DNA from: Raphanus sativus
Taxonomy: Eukaryota; Streptophyta; Magnoliopsida; Brassicales; Brassicaceae
NCBI RefSeq assembly: GCF_000801105.2
Contig: NW_026615402.1
Location: forward strand, 1-64,000
Length of the DNA stretch: 64,000 nucleotides
Reading direction: 5' to 3'
Made by a program: the position numbers and the translations under genes. Within the stretch, counting starts at the first letter, position 1. Every line of letters starts with the position of its first letter. The notes under the pieces are model-generated. The model did no database searches, had not been told where the DNA came from, and saw only the letters and a program-made list of their open reading frames with translations. Below, piece after piece: positions 35,521-45,309 of this stretch.

Positions 35521-37516
35521 CTACGCATACACCTCTTAGAAAAAACTAAACCATAAAGATCTATACTAAAAAATGTCTGAATATATATGTTTTAAAAATT
35601 CATGTTCCAGTGCGTTTCTATGCGTTCCTAAAAAATTTCAGATCCAAAAGAGTCCTGAAATATGATACGGAATTAGTCTGTTTCCTTGAACAAAAAGATT
35701 TTAGAGTATATGTAAGCCTAATTCGATGAAGGTAAAAAAGTATTCAACGAACAAAATACTATGCAGAATAAGACTTTAGTGGACAGTATATATGTTCTGT
35801 CCAAACAATACAATCCAATGAGAAAATTCGCAAAGGAGTTTATGTCTATTCTAAACATATGTCAACTTCTGAAGTAACCGTACACAAAGTACATAAATTT
35901 TTACAATGCAAGCATTTAACTTGGAGCTGGACTAGTATATATTAGTATTCAAAGCACTTATCAATAGGATATAGATTCATTAAATAGTAAAAATTGAAAA
36001 TCGGATAACTCTGATACTAGCCAGCGTAAGTCTGACGTTGAAAACTTGCAGTAAATTCAGACATATTCCAACTATTTGACGTAATCGTTTTAAAATAATG
36101 GATAGGATTGGTCCAAAAATCTAAATCATATTCGAACTGAAAATATCGAATCTGTATCTAATATAAATTGTAAAAATATCCAAAAAATTTGGTAGGTGTT
36201 ATGATATCATATTTGGAATTCTAATATAAAGTGTGAACAACATAGTAGCCGCTCCACAGTCATACTCTTCTAAATTTATCCATTGAATTCAACTTCATAA
36301 TACACAGATTGAATTCAAACTAGATAGAGGAAAAATAAAACAAAAAGGTCAAATAGATTTTATAGATATGATGCAATCATTTTTTTTTCTCACGCTTTGG
36401 AAGAATCCTAGTTTTTGATTTGAGGGTTTATTGAGTGTAGCTTGCGATTTCAATCTTTTTGAATAAACATGCTGTCGTTTATTTCTTTTTCAATGAAACA
36501 TGATATTTTATTTTAACGGGAGCCGTTCACTACAAAGATTACGAAGGAACTAAAACATTAACAAGAGTAAAATTAAAGATATATTTTGCAAAATTTTTAG
36601 TCGATGAATTATTTTACATTTTATCTTTGTCGAGGAGTTTATTTACCAAACATGTTGACAACATTTTTTTTACTAAAAGACCTATATATCTGAATTTGAA
36701 CAGAATCCAGTAAGTCGATGTCAAAAATTAGAAAATTTGTAATATCCGATCTGAACTAGTATGTGAAATCTCAATCATAAGATTAGCAGCAATTGTCGAA
36801 AATACTAGCCATTTACGGGTCCCACGTAACTCTCAGGTCGTATCTGCTATCTGCCACGGCGATCCCGCCTATTCCCACGTCAGACAAAGAAGATGCTTTA
36901 TTCGCTTATATGTATATATTTTATTATATTTTTCTTTGTTTATGTAATGGTTTAGGTCAAAACAGATAGGTACGGTCGATGCACGTTACCTGGGACCCGC
37001 AGAGGGTGCAGACCTAATTTAGGTACAGTCAAGTACTAATCACCTGCTCCTCATCCTACAATAAACCCACCACAAGCCGGTCTGATATCGCCACGTGTTT
37101 CACTAACAACCGTAAACGGATATCTAACTCAGAACCCCAACACTTGTTTCCGTACTGAACTAACGTCAGGGGCATTATCGTCATTACACTTATCTTCTTC
37201 CTCGTTTTATAAGACCACTTGAGGGAATCCCCAAATTGAAGTAAAGAGAGGTTCGGTTTTTGTGATTCCCACCGGAAAACCCCGAAGGTTCGACCAATCG
37301 GAGTGATGAACCCGAGATCGAAGACCCTTAACCCGATTCGGATCCTGGATAAACCGGTTCACCATTCTCTACTCTATCTCCGAGCCGTCTTCCTCTTTAT
37401 TCCGACTTAAAAAGATCCGTACTTTTTTTTTCTTTCTTCTTTTACTTTCAGACCAAAACTAAAAGTAAAAACACGTACTTTGTCTCTTTTTTTTTTTCTT
37501 CTTGTTCTGTCGCAAA
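35521..37516. other. Intergenic; promoter of the F-box gene at the right end
   Basis: AT-rich without genes until about 36790. 36800-37516 is less AT-rich and promoter-like: a G-box CACGTG at 37092-37097, a TATA-like ttttataag at about 37205, and a CT-rich leader (37425-37505) just before the F-box start codon. Confidence 0.5.
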
Positions 37517-37770
37517 ATGCCGCTGTCTCCATCAGTTCTATCCGTTCTGTCGGAAGATCTTCTCGCTCGCGTCTACGGGTTCCTAGACCCTCCCTGTCGG
37601 AAAACATGGCGACTCGTCAGCAGAGAGTTTCACCGAATCGACTCGCTGAGTCGCACGTCGATCCGCGTCCTCCGAGTCGAGTTCCTCCCGGCGCTTCTCT
37701 CCAACTACCCGAACCTCTCCTCCCTCGACCTCTCCGTCTGCCCCAAGCTCGACGACGCCGCCGTCCTCCG

Positions 37771-38274
37771 TGTTTAAGGTGAGTTTGGTCAACAAAAAGT
37801 AGAAGAACTCAAGAGTGGGATGAACAGAGACGTTTTATTAGAGTCGGAATAACGAGGGTACAAGAGTAAGAAAGCCGGCTAGTCGATGCTCGGTGAGATC
37901 CTAGCCGGAAGTACAAGAGAGCGGCGAGATACAAAGAGAATAAAGGAAACCCTAATCTTGCCGCAAGTCTGTCTGTCTATGTGGTGATGCCTTTCTTTCC
38001 TGTCCTCAACTCCTTATATAGTCTCCTAGGTCGGTTGGCTTTGACCTAATCCGTCCCCTTCGTTATGGGCCTTTTGGCTTAAAGGCCCAGTCGAGAAGAC
38101 TGCTCGGCCCGAGCCGCCTGATCGTTTCCATCGGCTTCTCGTCGTTCAGCTATAGAGGTCTCGAGCCGAGTCGCGGCTCGTCAGAAGCCGTCTCCGAGCC
38201 GGTCATCCTTTGAATGGTAGTAATGGGCCTCCTATTCGCTGGGCCTTGTGGATGGTGCCAATCCATCCCCAACA
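37771..38274 (-). repeat. LTR of element A (minus orientation)
   Basis: On the minus strand the LTR runs TGTTGGGGATGGATTGG... to ...CTCACCTTAAACA (504 bp). It has a TATA-like ctatataagg in the expected place (about 38015 on plus) and an aataaaa polyadenylation-like signal near 37835. The adjacent inner sequence 38275-38289 is its polypurine tract on the minus strand (gggggggacttac). It is the 3' LTR of a minus-strand element; no second copy of this LTR exists in the window. Confidence 0.85.
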
Positions 38275-38786
38275 GTAAGTCCCCCCCTAGTTCGTTGTCG
38301 AGCAGCTGGTCGCAGCGAATTAGTGAGTTAGGGCTCGAAGAATAGGAGGTTTGATAGTCGGTTCCTTTGATTTAACCGAGGAACCGCCGGCGGAAAGAGT
38401 TCCGGATGTTCCCGAACGAACAACCGACCTATCGTACGCTCGATGCCTCAGATGAACTCCTCTGAACCGATGAATCGACTGTGCCGGTTTTTGATGTGAC
38501 AGCGAACCATCACCGGTTTTCGATCGAGAAGCTGAAACGTCGCTAGGGTTTTTTGTCGGGAATCCGAAAGGTCGCGTCTGAGTGTGACGCGCGAGCCCGC
38601 CGACAGGCCCAATTAGGCCCGCTTAGGGCTAATGATGGCACCTCGTGGGAGGCGCCTTCACTCTCTCTATAAATAAGAGGTCTCTCTCGAGATCTCTCTC
38701 ATTCTTCTCTCAGTTTATCAGGTACTTTCTCTCTCTACTCCTTATCTCTCTAGCTTTTGCTCTCTGTTTTAGTTCCTCTACTCGAT

Positions 38787-41700
38787 ATGTCGACGAGCAA
38801 ACAACTTTCTCGAGAACAAAAGGGAAAGATGATTTCGAGCACCACTGGTCCCGATAGTGATCTGGAGAGGGTTCGCGGATCCGGCGATAGCGTAGAGGAG
38901 GCTCATCGCGAGGCGATGATGGATACCGAGAACATGACCCGAGAGCAGCGTATGCTCGTCTCGGTAGCGATGGTTCAATCTCGCGCAGACGATGACGGAG
39001 GCGATGGCTCTCCTGACGACGGGATGACTCCCTACTGCTTCTACCCGGGAAATATTTTCGAGGAGCAGCGCCGACTCGATCCGTCGCGAGCTCGTCCCCC
39101 TGTAGTTGAGGGGCAAGACTGGAGGAACGTTTTACCGACGCGATCCACATTCGAGTCGGTGACGAAGCTGCTGAAGAGAGGCAAGGCGACCGGAGTTACA
39201 TTCATAATCCCGTCAAAGACCCAAAGGCCGTGGTCCCCCCGAAGGGGTATCAGTGCGTATACGAGTCGTACTTCGAAAAGGACACGAAACTATGGTTTCC
39301 GATTCCTCGACTCGTCACCGCCTACACGATGCGCCGAGGAGTCGCTTTGAGCCAATTCTTGAATGGCGCTTGGCGTCTAGCAGTTGCGCTGATGGTGATT
39401 GGGGCGGAAGCTGGCGCTGCTCTCAGCGTCCGAGCATTTGAGGAGCTGGTCTCGGTGAAGATTAATCGAGGCCTGTTATCACTGAAGATACGCCCGAACT
39501 ATAATGTGGTAACGGGCTATCCGACCAAGACGAACGACTGGCAGCGATCGTACTTCTATGTTAAGTCCGATCGCTCGGCTTTCGAGGAGCCGCTGAAGAC
39601 CGGTTACCGTGTTCTTTGGAACAATGAATTTGGTATTGAATGTTCTTTAATCTTTTACTGTTTCAGACTCCTGACCATCTCTTTTTCTCTTGTTTTGACA
39701 GTTCCTCACTCGAATACCGCGGAGTACGAGGAAGATTTCTTGGAGAGTGCTCGGATTATCGCGTCCCAGAAACAGGATTTTTGGAGAACTTCTCGTACAG
39801 GAGGATTCGTAGGTCGATTGATCGGATCAAGCGGCGTAAGTTTCTCTTTCTCTTCTTTTGCTCGGTTTCCTCAGGGATCCTAAGTCGCTTTCTTTTGTCT
39901 TTGCAGAGGTTTGGCGTTCGGACACCGTTCCTCTCATCACCAAAAAGTCGAAGAGAATCAACTTGTTCACCAAAGCCGAGCAGATTGAAATTAACCGAGC
40001 CAGAGCTATGAGGGAATTGCCGGATCTAAGTTTGGTGGTTGGGAAGCAACTCGGGTTCGTGGAACCGGACCAAAGCTCTAACGCAAACTCCTCTGATCCC
40101 GGGGAGCCGAGAGCGACTGAGTCGGACGGGGCTCAGCTCGTGAGAAAGTCGGGGAGCAAGAGGAAGGAGAGGGAAGGCGTTTCTTCCGAGGAGAAGCAAG
40201 CCGAGGAGACTTCCACCGGTGGGGCGCCGGATCGGAGAAGAAGCGGGCGCGCAAGGATCCCGTTGAGGTTCGGCCTTCCTCTGTGGAGAGAGGTGAGCTC
40301 CAGGCCTTGGAGCCTAGCAACAATTCTCGAGATGACGTTCTCCCGGATCCGTCTCTCGATGGTGGTCTTCAGGGGACTTCTTCTAAGGTGAAGAAGAAGT
40401 CGAAAAAGAATAATAAGAAGAGTGCCGGCGAATCCTCGGGGCACGAGATAGCGCCCAATACGGAGAAGGAAACCGTGGAGGCTCCGACTACTGCCGTTTC
40501 CCTCCCCAAGGCGGCGGTTCGTGAAGATGCCCGGGGATCGAACAGGTCCTCTCCGAAGGCTCAGGAGGGTAAGGCTGTGCCGAAGAACCTGCAGGGGTTT
40601 TGCCCGGATAAAGTGGACTTCATTTTCAAGCGGGACACTCCTCTCGTTTGTAACGAGAGAGATTGCGCTCGTTTCGTCCGCCAAGTCCGGGGAAGTAGGG
40701 AGCATCTCCCACTCGTCAAGGACTTAGTTTTCCAAGACGAGTACACCGCTGCTGCCGGTTCCTCGGTTAAGGTAAGTATAGTTTCTGCATCGCATTCGTT
40801 TCTCGTCTTTCTTCTCATTTGGTCGTCCTATCCCAACTCTTTCTTTGATGTGTTGCAGAGCCAAGGTGACTGGAACGAGGTCGTCCGCATATACGACAAA
40901 GAGCTGAAGAGGACCTATGGTGTGATTGATAGGCAACGGCGCAACACCAAGGAGGCGACTGCCGCCTTAGAGGTCATGCTGAAGAAGAAGGACGAAGCGG
41001 TTATTGCAGAAGCGGCCATGAGGGATGAACTCTCCCAGAAAGAGGCGGCTATGAACAAGGAGCTGAAGCGAGCCCGGGAGTTGGTTAAAGCGCTCGAGAA
41101 AGAGAAAACCAAGCTGGCAAACGAGAAGAAGACCCTCGAGGAAGAGAAGGCGGCTGCTGCCTTAGAGCATTCCAAGGAGATGGATCGTCTCCGAGAGTCG
41201 CGCCGCTATGAGGTTACTCACGAACGGATCCGAGTAATGGCGGCGATGCATGGGAAAGCCGCCGTTCGCTTCCAGAGGATCCAGGATCGGGAGTCCCGTC
41301 GTGATAACTTTGAGGATGCGAGATGCATGCTCGGCCAGGCTCGGGGGATGAGACGTTGCCTTCAAGGGATGAAAGCGGCAGGTAAAAACATCTCTCAGGG
41401 AGATATTGATATCTACGTCGGGCAAGAGAGGCATTATGATGCGGAGGTGAAGCGTTTGATCGTAGATGATCTTCTCGAGAAGGACCTTTCTTTATCTCCT
41501 CTCGTGCTCGAGTCGAGGTTCGTTATCCAGGAGATGATGGATAAAATCGACAAATTTGGGTCGAACATGGACTTGCTCGACTCCGAGGCCGCCAAGACGC
41601 TTCGCACTCCCCTCAGAGCACCAGGGGATCGATCCGAAGAGCCGTCGAAGAGCCTTCTCGACACCGTTCAGTCGCCAGCTCGCCCTGATGCTGTTCTCCC

Positions 41701-41995
41701 GGGTCAAGAAGTTGCCCTTAAGGACCCTTCCGTGGCTGAGGAGACGAACAAGTCAGCTCCCGACGAACCGATCTCCAACACGCCGGTCAATATCTCCGAC
41801 TCGCCGTCATTCGAGGATGCGGATTCTGGCGCGAGTGAAGGACATCTCGAGGGGCGGACTCTGGCGCGAGCGAAGAACATCCCGAGGAGGATCTTCCTGC
41901 CTTGGATTAGTATTCGATGTTTGTTGTATCTGACTTTTGGCGCTTGTGCCTTTAAAACTATTTCCTTTTCTCGGCTAAGGCCTTTTGTTGTATGA
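38787..41995 (+). pseudogene. Antisense ORF of Tat-type retrotransposon (PF04195-like)
   Basis: This plant-retrotransposon ORF lies antisense to its element, between polypurine tract and missing pol, a position known for Tat-lineage Ty3/gypsy elements. A TATA box (ctataaataag, about 38669) precedes ATG 38787. The N-terminal part (YESYFEKDTKLWFPIPRL, LNGAWRLAVALMVIGAEAG, RPNYNVVTGYPTKTNDWQRS) matches the 'putative gypsy type transposon' domain. The C-terminal part is a coiled coil (about 40900-41230) with heptads and Lys/Glu runs. Introns at 39633-39701, about 39836-39906 and 40772-40858. Frameshifts near 39240, 39780 and 40228 disable it. Its function in intact elements is unknown. Confidence 0.75.
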
Positions 41996-42696
41996 ACTAC
42001 TGCCTTGCTTTTTCTTCAGACCTTTTATGAATTTTTATTATATATTTCAGTAAGTCGTTTCCACTTAGAAATATGTAAATCGTTTTTGTTTTTAACCGAG
42101 AAAGGATACATTCGAGCGGCTACTCGCGTTTGCCAGCGAGTTCCCAATTTTTCAGATAGAACAGGAAATTAGAGGCGGTTGCTCGTTCGAATCTTCTTTA
42201 TTCAACTAAACTTTTACAAGTGGTTGATCAAGCGATTACAAAGAGAATCTCTAATCGTTCTATTGAATTACCGAGGAAAAGGTTCCGAGACGCATTGCAG
42301 TAACCGAGAGAACCGTTGGTCGGCCAAACCGTCGTTCTTCGGTTAGACTCGGTCTAGAATTTCCATCGGGTAGCCGGTCAATGCGTGACGCACAGGTGAC
42401 GCAAGGCTGTTATTCCCTTCGACTGACGTCTGATCAAGACCCAATCGATTGATTTTGGGCGAGTGCTCGTACGCCGCTTGAAAAAGGGGTTGGCATCGTT
42501 TACTAGAAAGTGACTGTTCGTCATTCTTTCGCGAAAAAGTTTGGACTTTGTTTTGGTTGGGGCTGGACCCTGTGAAGGGATGCCTACGTACCTCGGATGA
42601 GGATCAAGCCTTTCGTAGTTCGTTTGACCGAGTGAAAGTGGCTGTAGTAGCGCATTCACTCGGACGAGTAGAAGTGACGGTTAGGTGCATCTACTC

Positions 42697-42740
<44 letters not shown>
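41996..42740. other. Distal part of element A ending in a T42 tract
   Basis: No coding sequence; this is 3' flank of the antisense ORF. It ends in an uninterrupted run of 42 T at 42699-42740, directly followed by the palindrome ggcgcgcc. This is the best candidate for the junction between elements A and B. Confidence 0.5.
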
Positions 42741-42741
<1 letters not shown>

Positions 42742-44962
42742 GCGCGCCAGGAAGGGGTGACTAAGTCGACTCTTACCTCTCTTTCCTCTTCGATTCTGAA
42801 AACACTCAGGAGCCTGCAGAGCTTTCTCATCCTCGGTGAACCTGCAATCTAGCTTCACTTCAAGCTATGTTCCTCTTCCTCGCCTTCAGCTCGGTTCCAA
42901 GCTCTACGGTTCCAGGCTCGTGGCTGCTGCAATCACTTCGACAAGATTTTAATCTTGGAAAAGCTCGTGACTTTATCTTGGTGAGAGCTTGTTACTGTGA
43001 TTCCATCTCGGCATCTCATCTTCATGGGTGGGTGACTAAGTCGTCAATACGTTCCTCCACCACGACGTCGAATTCAACCATATCCACAATGAAACTCGCA
43101 AACAAGACCGACTTTGCCGACCAGAAGACCTCGACATCCTCATTTAGGACCCTGTTCCGTTCCTTCCTCTGGCTCAGTAGCCTGCAGAGCTCTCTCATCT
43201 TCGGTGAACCTGCAACCAGAAGATCTCGCCACAGTGGTGGTCCCTGGATAAAGGATGAAGCTTTCTCATGAAAGCTTTGCTTGGGACTTTGATCGAACAC
43301 TTGGTGAGCTCTTGAGAGAAGCTAGCCGGGATCAAGTCTTTATCCCGACGACAAAGCCACACACGAACAGATCCAAGATCTTGCTTTGCCTCAAGCATCT
43401 TTCCCGACAAGTGATACTGACCATAACAGGTCAAAGTTCGAGACTTTCTTCAACCTACATGGAAGCTTTGCTTTTGATTCTCGATGCTGGAGAAGCTTCC
43501 GGAATCCGCCGGTGAAGTTGGCCGCATCTCGCCCGCTTCTGCGCAAAGGTGCCGATCAAGAGCTCCTCACCTCCAGACCAGAGAACTTCAAAGCTTCTTG
43601 GACCTCGGTTCCTGTCTCTCTCTGTGCTCCAGGCTCGTGGCTACTGCAATCACTTCGACAAGATTTTGATTTTGGAAAGCTCGACACTTTATCTCAGTAT
43701 CCGTCAACAGCATCAAAGCTCGAGGCTTTATCTTGGCAAAGCTCGAGTCTTTATCTCAGCATCTCGTTCAAAAGATGACGAACTGTTTAAACAATATGTG
43801 CTTCTCCAACAACCGGTGAGGTGACATCTCAGCATTACGATTCTTCAAGCTGTTCAATCTCAGAAAGGAGTAGAAGAAAACAGAGAACATGACCAGTGCG
43901 GTGTCTCTTCACGGTCAGCTCATGGTCATCTACTTCAAAGAACAAATGTCATCTCCAACAACTAGTAACAACACGTACTCAAAGATAAGTGTTTTATAAC
44001 TTCTATGAGATGGCCATATCATTATTTTATTGCTCGTAACGAGCTCCACCGCTTGCTTAAATAATTAAACAACTCTAAGTTGTCCATTGGCTCACGTTAT
44101 TGCTTTGCTGTTGGTAGCCATATGATATTAATAAGTTGACAATGATTGTATCATCATGTGCAACTCACAAGCACAAGTAATAACGAGTTCCACGGCTTGT
44201 TTATTAATTATGCAAAGTTGGTTATCTCTTTTGGTTTATACTGGCCTAATCATGATAATTCTTTTGGTTATATCCAGAATCAATTACAGTCGTGGAGTGC
44301 AGCAAAGCCCTCAAGCCACGCTTTCGAACTCAAGCCATGCTTGCTCAAGCTCAAGTTCATCGCAACTCAGGCGCTTACAGTTCATTTTCGTCGGTCATGT
44401 CATGTTACCATGACGTGTTCCCAAACACAGCGATTACACCATTATCACCAAATCGTCCTCAGCAGATGTGTGACAAGCAGCACAAGCCGGCGCTTCTCAA
44501 CGTCATCATAGCCTGACGAACACACAAGCCAACAATTTGCTCGGTATACACGATCTCAACACGAGACTTCGGGTCGACAATAGTTCGGTAAACGTGTATT
44601 CTAGGCACAAGTTTAAATTGAACTTGCTTTTTATTAGGCACGAGTTTACGGTCGACTCGCTTATTGTTAGACACGAGTTTACAAAAACTCGCCTTTGGCT
44701 AGGCATGAATTTACAGAAACTCTCCTTCTACTAGGCACGAGTTCTCAGTAAATTCGCCTCTGTCTCAGCGTGAGTCCAGTAAACTCGTCTTTCATTAAGC
44801 ACGAGTTTAAAGTAAACTCGCCTTCTACTAAGCACAAGTTCAAACTAAACTTGCCTAAGTCGTCACAGGCATGAATGTGTCTAGTTAATTGTCTAATAAA
44901 CCCTATTCGTGAAATTCACAGAGATCGACTTCATCTCTCTCTACGAACTTGGGGGGACTTAC
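42741..44962 (+). mobile_element. Element B interior: non-coding LARD-like sequence
   Basis: Starts ggcgcgccaggaaggggtga, which resembles the leader just downstream of a 5' LTR in some Ty3/gypsy elements, but the 5' LTR itself is absent. Many short overlapping frames, none with gag or pol motifs. Internal repeats: ccaggctcgtggct.ctgcaa with following sequence at about 42910 and 43629; agcctgcagagct.tctcatc with following sequence at about 42812 and 43180. It ends in the polypurine tract ggggggacttac (44951-44962) abutting the right LTR. Confidence 0.65.
44603..44857 (+). repeat. Array of eight hairpin units, about 32 bp each
   Basis: Eight diverged units start with aggcacgagttta (variants aggcacaag, agacacgag, aagcacgag) and end with taaactcgcct (variants gaacttgc, aaactctcc). 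Within each unit the first arm (cgagttta) is the inverse complement of the second (taaactcg), so each could fold into its own hairpin. Arms change together in several units (cacaagtt with aacttg in units 1 and 8). Confidence 0.8.
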
Positions 44963-45309
44963 TGTTGGGGGTGGATTTACATCCTCTCTCAAGGCCCATT
45001 AGACAATAAGCTAGGCCCATTTGACTAGAAAGCCCTAGGCTTCACCCTTGTATAAATAAGGAGACACTTCTCTTTAGCAAGGGGATCTCTCTCTCATTCT
45101 TATATTTTGAACACTTCTTGTAGAGATTCATAGATTCACTTTACATTTCATATCATTTTGTAATGAATCTATGATCAATAAAATCTATTTGATGTTCTAT
45201 TTCTATTTGATTTCTTTGTTGATTTCTCCTAAACCTCGAGGATTTAAGAATTCAATTCTTAAATCTTTTATGTTATGATTCTACAAATACACCATTTTTG
45301 GATCAAACA
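44963..45309 (+). repeat. LTR of element B (plus orientation)
   Basis: This 347-bp LTR begins TGTTGGGGGTGGATTTAC right after the polypurine tract and ends ggatcaaaca before the target repeat. It has a TATA box (gtataaataagg at about 45050) and an aataaaa signal at about 45178. It could drive transcription rightward into the truncated F-box gene. No second copy in the window. Confidence 0.85.

Larger units (their letters stand above)
37771..45309. mobile_element. Chimeric LTR retroelement with two different, inverted LTRs
   Basis: The 7,539-bp insert sits in exon 1 of the F-box gene and is flanked by a 5-bp direct repeat ctccg (37766-37770, 45310-45314). Removing it and one repeat exactly restores the coding sequence (AVLRLPSDAAV). 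It begins TGTTT and ends AAACA. The left LTR (37771-38274) is on the minus strand and the right LTR (44963-45309) is on the plus strand; apart from TGTTGGGG.TGGATT and the polypurine tract next to it they are unrelated. Both U5 ends therefore face outward and both polypurine tracts face inward. No gag-pol is present. The left half is a Tat-type Ty3/gypsy piece with the antisense ORF; the right half is a non-coding LARD-like piece. Confidence 0.85.

Noticed and set aside
44146..44734. Several overlapping open frames of 65-121 codons considered as genes
   Set aside because: They lie inside the non-coding part of element B, overlap in all frames and show no gag, pol or host domains.
44603..44857. 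Repeat array considered as a CRISPR-like array
   Set aside because: Plant genome, units are diverged and adjacent without unique spacers, and it lies inside a retroelement.
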